Assembly (NCBI GenBank): GCA_011049385.1
Contig: DSBX01000155.1
Coordinates: 1-15,028 of the forward strand
Direction of reading: 5' to 3'
Source of the DNA: Caldifarciminota bacterium
GTDB taxonomy: Bacteria; Hydrothermota; Tepidihabitantia; Tepidihabitantales; Tepidihabitantaceae
DNA: 15,028 nucleotides
The notes beneath the pieces were generated by a model. That model ran no database searches and was not told the origin of the DNA. It saw only the letters and a list, made by a program, of their open reading frames with translations. Position numbers and translations under genes: made by a program. Shown one piece after another: positions 1-7,732 of this stretch (within the stretch, counting starts at the first letter, position 1; the number at the start of each line of letters is the position of its first letter).

Positions 1-294
1 GCCTGGGAGGATGAGCGTGAGCGGTCGCTTGACGACGTGATGGACCGGGCCGCGTCGCGGGTGATGCTCGTGGTCGGGCCGGAAGGCGGGCTCGAGGAGT
101 CCGAAATCAGGATGCTGAGGCGGGTCGGTGCGGCGAGCTTCTCGCTCGGTCCCCGACCGATGCGTGCTGAGTTGGCGGCGACGGCTGCGTTGTCGGCGCT
201 GATGCACGCCCGGGGCGAGTTGGTCCCCCGGCCGGTGGCCCGGCTCGGCGGTGATGAAGGTGTGACCGACAAAGTGCCGGGAAAGGAGGTGTGA
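1..294 (+). CDS. rsmE: 16S rRNA m3U1498 methyltransferase RsmE, C-terminal part (5' end outside window)
   Basis: This is the 3' part of a gene read in frame 1 from the first base, 97 codons before a TGA. RsmE is a SPOUT-fold, SAM-dependent enzyme that methylates N3 of U1498 in 16S rRNA, near the decoding centre. The recognisable part is the trefoil-knot region: the VVGPEGG motif, then E-S-E-I, then LGPRPMRAELAATAA, which corresponds to the LGPRVLRTETTA block of the E. coli enzyme. The knot is complete here; the N-terminal PUA-like RNA-binding domain lies to the left of the window. About 25 residues after the last family-like helix (ending near HARGEL) are unconserved. The end of the gene carries the strong Shine-Dalgarno sequence AAAGGAGGT (282-290) of rpsU, so the two are probably co-transcribed. 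The identification rests on the motif and is secure; only the start is unknown. Confidence 0.9.
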   Translation, partial: AWEDERERSLDDVMDRAASRVMLVVGPEGGLEESEIRMLRRVGAASFSLGPRPMRAELAATAALSALMHARGELVPRPVARLGGDEGVTDKVPGKEV

Positions 295-297
295 GAT

Positions 298-492
298 ATG
301 GCAGGTATCGTGGTCAAGGAAGGCGAGTCTTACGAAAGCTTCATGCGGCGGTTTCGCCGGGTCTGTGAGAAGGCGGGTATTCTCCGCGACGTGAAGCGCC
401 GCGAGTACTATGAGAAGCCCAGTGTGCGGAAGAAGCGCAAGCAGGCCGAGTCCCGTCGCCGCGCCTGGCGCAGGCGCCACACGGACCGCTAA
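298..492 (+). CDS. rpsU: 30S ribosomal protein S21
   Basis: A 64-residue, very basic protein. The N-terminal V-K-E-G-E-S-Y-E-S-F-M-R-R-F-R-R block and the following K-A-G-I-L-R-D-V-K-R-R-E-Y-Y-E-K-P stretch are diagnostic of S21, and the last 20 residues are almost all Arg/Lys. S21 binds the 30S platform near the 3' end of 16S rRNA and helps mRNA base-pair with the anti-Shine-Dalgarno sequence. The length is normal for the family (about 58-71). The ATG lies 3 bp after the rsmE stop and 7 bases after GGAGG (285-289), a strong ribosome site. It opens the macromolecular-synthesis gene order: dnaG and rpoD follow, but mutS2 comes first. A high-confidence call. Confidence 0.97.
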   Translation: MAGIVVKEGESYESFMRRFRRVCEKAGILRDVKRREYYEKPSVRKKRKQAESRRRAWRRRHTDR

Positions 493-536
493 CAGGGCGG
501 CCCGGGGCAGGACCGGACGACAAGAAAGGCGGACCG

Positions 537-2906
537 GTGACAAACGACTGGGATGTGCTCGAGTATCCCCGGGTCCGCGAAATCCTGGCCGGTTTCTGCC
601 GGACCTCGATGGGGGCCGAGCAGGCGTTCCGGCTCAGGCCGTTCGCGGATCGGCGGCAGGCCGAAGGCGAGCTGAACCGGCTCGCCGAGGTCGTCGCGCT
701 CGATTCCGAGCCAGAACTCGGTGGGGTTACCGACGTCCGGCCGTTGTTCGAGCGGGCCGTGACCGGCGGCGTGTTGGCCGGGACGGAACTGCTGGGGGCG
801 GGTCGCGCGCTCGCGGCACTCTCGGCATGTCGGCTGTTCCTCAACAAGTGGCGCGCGCAGATGCCGTTGACCGGGCCGGAGTTCGAGGCCATTGACGGCG
901 ACGAGCGGCTGGCCGCGGATATCGCATTGGCGCTGGACGAGGCCGGGGTGGTCGTGGATTCGGCCTCGGCCAAGTTGGCCGGTATCCGTGAGAAACTGCG
1001 CGGCCTGCGGGGCCGGCTCGTGCATCGGCTCGAAGCGTTGATGGCCGAGCAGCCGGGCGTATTCGGTGAGCGTTCGACCATCCGTCACAACCGCCACGTT
1101 GTCCCGGTGCGGGTCGAACACCGGGATAAGCTGGCCGGGGTTGTGCACGAGAGATCGGCGACCGGCCAGACATTATTCATCGAGCCTTTCACCACGGTCG
1201 GGGACCAGAACCGGCTCGAAGAGCTGCGCGGCCGGGAGGCGGAGGAAGTGGCCCGTATTCTGCGGTCGTTATCCGAGCGGGCGGTGCGGTCCGCGGACCG
1301 GGTGGTCCGGGCGGTCGAGTTGGCGGGGCGGCTGGACTTCCTGTTCGCCGGTCGGCGCTTCGCGGCCGAGTACGACTGCACGCGGCCCGAGTTGACCGAG
1401 CGCAGGATTCGGATCGTCGGCGGCCGGCACCCGGTGCTGGTCCAGCGCAGGGTGGCGGTGGTCCCGCTCGACCTGGACCTGCCCGATGAGTGCGACGTGC
1501 TCCTCGTGTCCGGGCCCAACGCCGGGGGCAAGACGGTCGTGCTGAAGACGGTCGGACTGTTCTGCCTGCTTGCGGCGTCGGGGGTGTTCGTGCCCGCGGC
1601 GGCGGGCACAAAGTTGGCCTTCTGCCGGCGGGTGTTCGCCGACATCGGCGACGACCAGTCGCTCGATGCCGACCTTTCTTCGTTCACCGCCCACATCGGC
1701 AAGATCCGAGACCTGTTGCGCGATGCGGACCGCGAGAGCTTGGTCCTGCTGGACGAGGTCGGAGCTTCGACCTCGCCCGAAGAGGGTGCGGCGCTGGCCA
1801 TCGCGATTCTCAAAACGCTGAACGAGCGCGAGGTGCGGGTGGTCGCGACCAGCCACTTCTGGACCTTGAAGCTCTACGTTCAGGACCACGCCCGGATGAT
1901 GAACGCAGCGATGGGTATGGCCGGCGCTCCGACTTACCGGCTGACACTGGGACTGCCCGGTGAGTCGAGCGCGCTGGACGCGGCCCGGGCCGCCGGCTTG
2001 CCCGAGGCGTTGCTCGAGCGCGCCCGAGAGCACGTGGGCCAGGGCTGGGTTGACCTGGCCGGGCGCCTGCGACAGCTTCGGCAGGAGCTGGACCGGGCGC
2101 GGGCCGCGCGTACCGATGCCGAGCGGCAGTTGGCGATCGCGGCGCGGGTGAAGGCCGAGTACGAGAGCAAGCTCGGCGAGTTCCGGGCCGAGGAGAACCG
2201 GCTGCGCGAGCGTGAGGTAGTTCGGCGGCGCAAGATGCTGGAGGAGACCCGTCGAGAGATTGAGAACCTAGTCCGGGAGATACGCGAGAGCCAGGCCAGC
2301 CGCGAGGCGATTGTCCGGGCCAAGCGCGCGGTCGAGAAGCGGCTCGGTGAACTGGAGGCAGAGGCAGGGCAAGTCGAGGAGGCGGAGGATGACCGGGCGG
2401 GTCAACCCGGCGAGAACAGGCTCTTTGCGGTCGGCGACCTCGTTGAATCGCGCACACTTCGTCAGCGTGGACGGGTCGAGGCGGCGGACGTTACGGGCCA
2501 ATCGTGCAGAGGGCGGGAGCCCGAGTTGGTGGTGGCTTTCGGCAGTGTCCGAATGCACCTGCCGGCCGCGGACTTAAGCCCGGTTACAGACGGGGAAGCG
2601 GACGGAGAAGGGCAATCGTCCCCGTGGACCGGGGTGAACACCGGTCCAGAGGTGTCCCTGCAGTTGAACCTCCTTGGACAGACTCGTGAGGAGGCCCTCG
2701 AACAGGTTGACGGCTACCTGGCCGAGGCGAGCGCGGCCGGTCTCGGGGAGGTCAGGGTGTTGCACGGGAAGGGCACGGGCGTGCTCCAGCGCGCGGTTTG
2801 GAGGGCGCTCAGGCTTGACGCCCGTGTCAGCGGCTTTCGCTTCGCGGAGCTGAATGAGGGTGGCCGGGGCGTTACGGTTGTGGAACTGCGGACGGAGGCA
2901 GAGTGA
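537..2906 (+). CDS. mutS2: Endonuclease/ribosome-rescue ATPase MutS2
   Basis: A 789-residue MutS2. It has the MutS core (clamp, lever and ATPase) but no mismatch-binding domain I. Walker A is GPNAGGKT (326-333). Walker B is L-L-D-E with D406/E407, followed by the ST-S-P-E-E-G signature and an A-T-S-H block. Next come a long Arg/Glu-rich coiled coil (about 480-620), a short KOW-like beta region (about 635-690) and a C-terminal Smr domain with H-G-K-G-T-G at 743-748. The GTG start at 537 follows AGAAAGG by about 7 bases; no in-frame ATG fits the conserved N-terminus better. MutS2 proteins are reported to suppress homologous recombination in some bacteria and to split collided ribosomes in Bacillus; which applies here cannot be read from sequence. 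Oddity: the Smr motif usually written LDLRG is L-N-L-L-G at 710-714. The stop overlaps the dnaG GTG (GTGA), indicating translational coupling. Confidence 0.95.
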   Translation: MTNDWDVLEYPRVREILAGFCRTSMGAEQAFRLRPFADRRQAEGELNRLAEVVALDSEPELGGVTDVRPLFERAVTGGVLAGTELLGAGRALAALSACRLFLNKWRAQMPLTGPEFEAIDGDERLAADIALALDEAGVVVDSASAKLAGIREKLRGLRGRLVHRLEALMAEQPGVFGERSTIRHNRHVVPVRVEHRDKLAGVVHERSATGQTLFIEPFTTVGDQNRLEELRGREAEEVARILRSLSERAVRSADRVVRAVELAGRLDFLFAGRRFAAEYDCTRPELTERRIRIVGGRHPVLVQRRVAVVPLDLDLPDECDVLLVSGPNAGGKTVVLKTVGLFCLLAASGVFVPAAAGTKLAFCRRVFADIGDDQSLDADLSSFTAHIGKIRDLLRDADRESLVLLDEVGASTSPEEGAALAIAILKTLNEREVRVVATSHFWTLKLYVQDHARMMNAAMGMAGAPTYRLTLGLPGESSALDAARAAGLPEALLERAREHVGQGWVDLAGRLRQLRQELDRARAARTDAERQLAIAARVKAEYESKLGEFRAEENRLREREVVRRRKMLEETRREIENLVREIRESQASREAIVRAKRAVEKRLGELEAEAGQVEEAEDDRAGQPGENRLFAVGDLVESRTLRQRGRVEAADVTGQSCRGREPELVVAFGSVRMHLPAADLSPVTDGEADGEGQSSPWTGVNTGPEVSLQLNLLGQTREEALEQVDGYLAEASAAGLGEVRVLHGKGTGVLQRAVWRALRLDARVSGFRFAELNEGGRGVTVVELRTEAE

Positions 2907-4579
2907 TCAGTCCCGAAACGATCGAGCGCATCCGCACCGAGACCGATATTGTCGAGTTCATCGGCGGGTACCTGCCGCTGAAGAAGGTGGGTCGAAACTT
3001 CCGCGGGCTCTGTCCGTTTCACCCGGACCGGAGTCCGTCCTTCTATGTCAGCCCGGAGCGTCAGACATTCCACTGTTTCGGTTGCGGCGCGGGCGGCAAC
3101 GCGATCGGGTTCGTGATGGAGCGCGAGAAGCTGGCCTTTCCGGAGGCGGTGCAATTCCTGGGTCGGCGGCTGGGCATCGAGGTGACCGCCGATCGGTCCG
3201 GGCCGCACCAGCCGGTCTATGACGCCTGCGAGCAGGCGTCGCGGTTCTACGAGGCGCAGTTGCGTCGGAGCGATACCGCGCTCGGGTACCTGGTTCGACG
3301 CAGTATCGCTCCCGATGTCGTCAAGAGGTTTCGTCTTGGCTACGCACCCCCGGGCAACCGATTGCGGGGAGAGGTCAAGCGACAGGGCTGGAGCCTGGAG
3401 GGTTTCCGCCGCGCGGGACTGCTCGTGGACCGGGGCAGTGGGCCGGTTGACTACTTCACGAACCGGCTGATGTGCCCGATATTCACACCGGGCGGAAGAG
3501 TCATCGGGTTCGGTGGCCGGGTGCTTGATGAGCGGGAGCCGAAGTACCTGAACTCGCCCGAGACTGAGGTCTACCGCAAAGGCGACGGGCTCTTTGGACT
3601 CTTCCAAGCCAAGGCGCATCTGCGTGAGTCGCCGGCCCTGCTGGTCGAGGGTAACTTCGATCTGCTGGCGCTTGCCGGTCAGGGCTTTCCGAATACGGTT
3701 GCGCCGTTGGGAACCGCCTTTACGCTCGGACAGGCGCAACTCATCCGGCGGTACGCTGGCGATGTCATCGTTCTGTTCGACGGTGATGAGGCGGGCCTGA
3801 GAGCAACGAGGCGCGTGCTCGACCCGCTGCTGCGGGCCGGGCTCGATGTGAAGGTGGTCCGGCTGCCGGAGGGCTTGGACCCGGACGATTTCATCCGACG
3901 CTCCGGCCGCGATGCCCTGGCGGGGCTCATCGCCGGCGCCGTGGATTTCGTGGGCTTCCTAGTCGGCGAAAGGTTGCCGGACGGTGTTGCCGATCAGCGG
4001 CAGGTGCTGGGCGAACTGGTGGCCCTGCTTCGTGTGATACCGGACCCGGCGACCAGCGAACTCTATGCTAACCGGGTGGCCGGGTTGTTCCGGGTGGACA
4101 AGCGGGTGCTGGTCCGGGATGCGCTTCCGGCACCACAACCGCGGCGGAAGGCGGCAATGCGTCCGGATTTCGAGGAGATGGTCGCGGCAGCGATTGTGCA
4201 GGATGCCGCGCTGGCCGAGATTGCGTCGGAGTTGGAACTCCCGGCATTGCTGTCCGATGTCGGGATCCGCGAGATTGTCGAACAGGCGATAGCCTGCCGG
4301 CAGGAGCCGGGCTACGGTCCGGCGCTGCTACTGGACAAGTTCGAGGATGAGGCAACCCGGCGGCGGATCGCAGGCTGGACGCTGCGCGACGGCGGTGGGC
4401 ACGCACCAGCCGAGTTCCGCGAGCGGATACGCCAGAAGTTGAACGCAAGACTGCATCTGCAGGATGGCATGCTGGAGCGGGTCGAGCAGTTGGCCCGGGA
4501 GCTTGAGAAGCTTGATGATTCGGCGAAGGTTTTGACAGGAGATACCAATGAGCAGGAAAGAGACGAAGAAGGACAGTAA
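2903..4579 (+). CDS. dnaG: DNA primase DnaG
   Basis: A 558-residue primase that makes RNA primers at the replication fork. The N-terminal CHC2 zinc-binding domain shows all ligands: C37, H40, C58 and C61. The catalytic core contains NRLMCPIF and GFGGR (about 187-206). The TOPRIM domain has V-E-G-N-F-D (E249) and D-G-D-E-A-G (D293, D295), followed by the typical LPEGLDPDDF (321-330). The C-terminal 150 residues, where the DnaB-binding domain would lie, are weakly conserved and I recognise no motif there. The GTG start overlaps the mutS2 stop by one GTGA quartet and has GGAGG at 2894-2898 just upstream. The 3' end overlaps rpoD by 32 bp. The length is slightly short of the E. coli enzyme (581). 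The placement before rpoD is the conserved macromolecular-synthesis order. Confidence 0.96.
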   Translation: MISPETIERIRTETDIVEFIGGYLPLKKVGRNFRGLCPFHPDRSPSFYVSPERQTFHCFGCGAGGNAIGFVMEREKLAFPEAVQFLGRRLGIEVTADRSGPHQPVYDACEQASRFYEAQLRRSDTALGYLVRRSIAPDVVKRFRLGYAPPGNRLRGEVKRQGWSLEGFRRAGLLVDRGSGPVDYFTNRLMCPIFTPGGRVIGFGGRVLDEREPKYLNSPETEVYRKGDGLFGLFQAKAHLRESPALLVEGNFDLLALAGQGFPNTVAPLGTAFTLGQAQLIRRYAGDVIVLFDGDEAGLRATRRVLDPLLRAGLDVKVVRLPEGLDPDDFIRRSGRDALAGLIAGAVDFVGFLVGERLPDGVADQRQVLGELVALLRVIPDPATSELYANRVAGLFRVDKRVLVRDALPAPQPRRKAAMRPDFEEMVAAAIVQDAALAEIASELELPALLSDVGIREIVEQAIACRQEPGYGPALLLDKFEDEATRRRIAGWTLRDGGGHAPAEFRERIRQKLNARLHLQDGMLERVEQLARELEKLDDSAKVLTGDTNEQERDEEGQ

Positions 4580-6392
4580 GACCGGGCGAGCCAAGCCGAA
4601 GGCGAAGAGCCGGAAGCCGGGCGAGAAGAGCGCGAAGCCCGTGAAGAGGAGGGCGTGCGCCGGGGCGTCGGCACGCAAACCGAGGCCGGGCCGCAAGCCC
4701 CTGGTGCGTGTAGCGAAGTCGAAGCAGGCCGAGCAGGTCGAAGAGGCTGAGAGCACCGAAGAATCGGCGGTCTTCGAAGCCGATACCGGCGTGGACGATG
4801 TCGAGGAACGCGGTCAGTGGCTGGACAACATCCACGAGCGGGCGTCCCGGGACCGACGGATAACCTACGAAGAGTTGGACGAACTGCTACCCGACAAGGT
4901 GCTGATGTCCTCGGAACAGCTCGACCGGCTCATTGCCGAGCTCGCCGCCGAGGGCATCACCGTTACTGACAGCCACGACAAGCCCGCAGCCGCGCTCAAG
5001 CGTGGCCCCAAGCCGGTTATCCAGCGGACTGAGGACCCGACCAAGTCCTATTTCCGCGAGCTCTCCAAGCTCTCGTTGTTGACCCGTGAGGAGGAGATTC
5101 ACTACTCGCGCGAGATGGAGGAGGGGTACGACGGCATAATCCAGTTCATGTTCCGGCCGATGGCGATGATGCGGAAGCTGGTCGTCGAGTGCGAGGCGGT
5201 TGATGAGGGCACGAAGTCGCTTGATCAGCTGGCCCGGGTCGAGTTCGAATGTCTCTTCGACCAGAAGGCCCTGCACCGGGACCGTCAGCGTTTCGTCAAT
5301 GCCGTCAAGCGGATTGCCAGGGCGGCGGACCGAATCGAGGAACTCCAGGCCCGCAAGCCGGTCACCCCGGCGGCCCGGGTTGAAATCGAGGAACTCCAAC
5401 GCAAGGTCTTTGGCTGGATAAAGAAGCTTCAGTTGCAGCACCAGCTCATCAATATCTTCATGGCTCAGTTCAAGGAGATTGCCAACGACACGCTGGCGCT
5501 GGCCGAGGAGGTTAGGCAGGCCAAGGTCGAACAGCGCGACCGGACCGACGAGGTCAAAGAGATCAAACGGCGCCTGCGGGAACTGTTGGACTACCTCGGG
5601 GCACCGGTGAGCGAGGTACGCCAACTGCTCGACGATATGGCGGATTGTGAGAAGCGGATTCTCGCCGCCCGAGACAAGATGATAGAGGGCAATGTCCGGC
5701 TTGTTATATCAATTGCCAAGCGCTACGTCAATCGCGGGCTCGAGTTCGCGGACCTGCTTGAGGAGGGTAACGTTGGGCTGATCAAGGCGGTCGAGAAGTT
5801 CAACTACCGCAAGGGTTTCAAGTTCTCGACCTACGCGACCTGGTGGATAAAGCAGGCTATCACCCGGGCGATTGCCGACCAGTCACGAACGGTGCGGGTA
5901 CCGGCGCACATCATTGACGCCATCAACAAGGTCGCTAAGCTCCAGCGCAAGTTCATGCAGGAACGCGGCCGTGAGCCGTCGGTGTCCGAAATCGCCCAGC
6001 GACTCTCGACTCCGAAGGAGAAGATCGAGGCTTTGACTAGGATATCTCAGTTCGGGGTCTCGCTCGACAAGCCGGTTGACGAGGACGAGTCGAGCTTCAT
6101 CGGCGACTTCATCTGCGACGAGAAGAGCGCTTCACCCTCGCACGCGGCCGGGATCTCCCTGCTCCAGGAGAAGCTCGAGCAGGCGCTTAAGGTACTCTCC
6201 AAGCGCGAGGAGAAGGTGCTCAGGCTTCGTTTTGGGCTCGGAGACGGTTGCCCGCGTACGCTCGAAGAAGTCGGACAGATCTTCAATATCACCCGCGAGC
6301 GGGTTCGGCAGATTGAGGCCAAGGCGCTCAAGAAGCTTCGCCACCCGGCGCGACTGCGCAAATTCGAGTCCTTGCGGGACATGCTGTCATAG
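4548..6392 (+). CDS. rpoD: RNA polymerase primary sigma factor RpoD (sigma-70, group 1)
   Basis: A 614-residue primary sigma factor. In order: a Lys/Arg-rich tail (1-62); region 1.1 (about 85-140, ITYEELDELLP); region 1.2 (DPTKSYFRELSKLSLLTREEE from 163); a long non-conserved helical insert (about 195-370); region 2 (MIEGNVRLVISIAKRYVNRG from 378, core-binding DLLEEGNVGL 402-411, -10 recognition TYATWWIKQAITRAI 428-442); region 3 (about 455-535); and region 4 with the -35 helix-turn-helix (TLEEVGQIFNITRERVRQIE 571-590). Group 1 status follows from region 1.1 and the large insert. The ATG lies inside the dnaG end and has GGAG (4538-4541) 6 bases upstream, so the start is well supported. The basic N-terminal tail is unusual. 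The two TTGACx-16-TATAxT promoters elsewhere in this window match the consensus expected for such a sigma. Confidence 0.97.
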   Translation: MSRKETKKDSKTGRAKPKAKSRKPGEKSAKPVKRRACAGASARKPRPGRKPLVRVAKSKQAEQVEEAESTEESAVFEADTGVDDVEERGQWLDNIHERASRDRRITYEELDELLPDKVLMSSEQLDRLIAELAAEGITVTDSHDKPAAALKRGPKPVIQRTEDPTKSYFRELSKLSLLTREEEIHYSREMEEGYDGIIQFMFRPMAMMRKLVVECEAVDEGTKSLDQLARVEFECLFDQKALHRDRQRFVNAVKRIARAADRIEELQARKPVTPAARVEIEELQRKVFGWIKKLQLQHQLINIFMAQFKEIANDTLALAEEVRQAKVEQRDRTDEVKEIKRRLRELLDYLGAPVSEVRQLLDDMADCEKRILAARDKMIEGNVRLVISIAKRYVNRGLEFADLLEEGNVGLIKAVEKFNYRKGFKFSTYATWWIKQAITRAIADQSRTVRVPAHIIDAINKVAKLQRKFMQERGREPSVSEIAQRLSTPKEKIEALTRISQFGVSLDKPVDEDESSFIGDFICDEKSASPSHAAGISLLQEKLEQALKVLSKREEKVLRLRFGLGDGCPRTLEEVGQIFNITRERVRQIEAKALKKLRHPARLRKFESLRDMLS

Positions 6393-6395
6393 ACG

Positions 6396-7157
6396 ATGGC
6401 GAACCGGGCGGGTCGAGGAGACGGAAGGGACAGGTCGTTAGGGAAAGGATGGAAGGGACAGGATAGCGGAGGTCTGCAGTCCGGGCTCTACGTGGTATCG
6501 ACACCGATCGGGAATCTCGGTGACGTTACCGCTCGGGCGCTTGAGGTTCTGCGAGCGGTGGACGCGGTAGCTTGCGAGGACACTCGCCGCACCGGTTTGC
6601 TGCTGCATCGTTTGCAGGTGCCGGCCCGGCTGGTCTCCTACCACGACCACAACAAGCTCCGCCGTACGCCCGAGTTGGTCGAGATGCTCAGGCAGGGCAA
6701 GCGCATCGCGTTGGTTGCTGATGCCGGGACGCCCGGGGTGTCCGACCCCGGTTTCTACCTCGTTCGGGCCGCGGTCGAGGCTGGCCTGCGCATAGTGCCC
6801 GTGCCCGGTGCCTCGGCGTTGCTTTCGGCCCTGGTTGTTTCCGGACTGCCTTGCGACCGTTTTGCCTTTGAGGGTTTTCTGCCGCGTCGCGAGGGGCGCC
6901 GGCGCAAGCGGCTCCAAGCCCTCGCCGCAGAGTCCAGAACGATGGTGTTCTTTGAGCCCGGTCGCCGGCTGTTGTTGCTGCTCAAGGACATGTTGGAGCT
7001 GTGGGGTGACCGCGAGGTAGTCGTTGCGCGGGAACTGACCAAACTCCACGAAGAGGTTATTCGCGGTCGTTTGTCCGAGCTGATCGAAGGGCTGTCCGAG
7101 CGGGAACCCAGAGGCGAGATGACCATTGTGGTGGCGGGACATGCAGGAGAAGCATAA
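6396..7157 (+). CDS. rsmI: 16S rRNA (cytidine1402-2'-O)-methyltransferase RsmI
   Basis: A 253-residue tetrapyrrole-methylase-fold enzyme. RsmI uses SAM to 2'-O-methylate C1402 of 16S rRNA in the decoding centre. Diagnostic blocks: S-T-P-I-G-N-L-G-D (35-43), C-E-D-T-R (60-64), V-A-D-A-G-T-P-G-V-S-D-P-G (107-119), V-P-G-A-S-A (136-141), F-E-G-F-L-P-R and a late VVARELTKLHEE block. The ATG is 3 bp after the rpoD stop, so reinitiation is likely. The first 30 residues are not family-like and are encoded by a purine-rich stretch containing GGAAGGGACAGG twice (6423-6434 and 6451-6462). I see no alternative in-frame ATG, GTG or TTG before the conserved core, although a GGAGG lies at about 6468, directly before a CTG codon. 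The N-terminal extension is therefore probably real but uncertain. The 3' end overlaps the next gene by 17 bp. Confidence 0.93.
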   Translation: MANRAGRGDGRDRSLGKGWKGQDSGGLQSGLYVVSTPIGNLGDVTARALEVLRAVDAVACEDTRRTGLLLHRLQVPARLVSYHDHNKLRRTPELVEMLRQGKRIALVADAGTPGVSDPGFYLVRAAVEAGLRIVPVPGASALLSALVVSGLPCDRFAFEGFLPRREGRRRKRLQALAAESRTMVFFEPGRRLLLLLKDMLELWGDREVVVARELTKLHEEVIRGRLSELIEGLSEREPRGEMTIVVAGHAGEA

Positions 7158-7716
7158 GCGGGCGGGGCGCCGGCTCTTCCGACCGCTCGTCGAGCTGCTG
7201 GCCCGCGCCCGGGTTTCACCAAATGCGGTGACGCTGACTGCGCTGCCATTCAGCATAGCCGCGGCCTGGCTGTTCGCCTCCGGGCGCCTTATCTGGGCCG
7301 GCGCGGCGCTGGCCGGGGGTGGCCTTTGCGACCTGCTTGATGGCGAACTCTCGCGGCTCTCCGGACGGCAGAGTGACGCCGGCGCGTTTCTCGATTCGAC
7401 GATGGACCGGTTCAGTGAGGCACTGGTGTTCGTTGGTATCAGTTGGTATTACCGTACCAGCCCGGCGTTGGCGTTGCTGGCGGTGTCCGCGCTCGTGCTG
7501 TCGTTGATGGTGAGCTACGTCCGGGCGCGCGCCGAAGGGCTGGGTCGTGACTGCAGTATAGGCCTATTCGAACGGCCGGTGCGGTTGCTGATCCTGCTTC
7601 TGGGCGCGCTCGCACCAGGCGCGGCCTGGCTGCCGATTGCGCTCGGGCTCGTCGCCCTCGGCAGTGCCTTCACTGTCGGCCAACGGCTGGTTCATGTACT
7701 GCACCGCCGCGACTGA
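7141..7716 (+). CDS. CDP-alcohol phosphatidyltransferase family protein (PgsA/PIP-synthase-like)
   Basis: A 191-residue integral membrane protein. The full CDP-alcohol phosphotransferase signature is present: D64-x2-D67-G68-x3-R72-x8-G81-x3-D85-x3-D89, with Ser in place of the usual Ala before R72. The conserved aspartates bind metal and the CDP-diacylglycerol pyrophosphate. Five or six hydrophobic helices can be seen, including VTLTALPFSIAAAWLF, WAGAALAGGGL, ALLAVSALVLSLMVSY and LLILLLGALAPGAAW. The enzyme would move a phosphatidyl group from CDP-diacylglycerol to an alcohol at the inner membrane. The acceptor (glycerol 3-phosphate, inositol phosphate or another) cannot be decided from sequence, so no symbol is given. 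I prefer ATG 7141 over the upstream TTG 7126: it has GTGG/GCGGG just upstream and removes a Trp-rich start. It overlaps rsmI by 17 bp. Confidence 0.85.
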   Translation: MQEKHKRAGRRLFRPLVELLARARVSPNAVTLTALPFSIAAAWLFASGRLIWAGAALAGGGLCDLLDGELSRLSGRQSDAGAFLDSTMDRFSEALVFVGISWYYRTSPALALLAVSALVLSLMVSYVRARAEGLGRDCSIGLFERPVRLLILLLGALAPGAAWLPIALGLVALGSAFTVGQRLVHVLHRRD

Positions 7717-7732
7717 TGAAGACGGTTCCAGG

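Noticed and set aside
341..1148. Long minus-strand frames opposite rpsU and the mutS2 5' end
   Set aside because: Composition is Ser/Arg/Pro-rich and tracks third-position GC of the real genes. No family resemblance was seen.
2714..3739. A 341-codon minus-strand open frame opposite mutS2 and dnaG
   Set aside because: Both genes on the plus strand have complete catalytic motifs over the whole length. The antisense product has no domain features and no ribosome site.
4532..4537. A perfect TTGACA at the end of dnaG that might be an internal rpoD promoter
   Set aside because: No -10-like hexamer lies 15-19 bases downstream (the sequence there is purine-rich GGAAAG), and the position overlaps the rpoD ribosome site.
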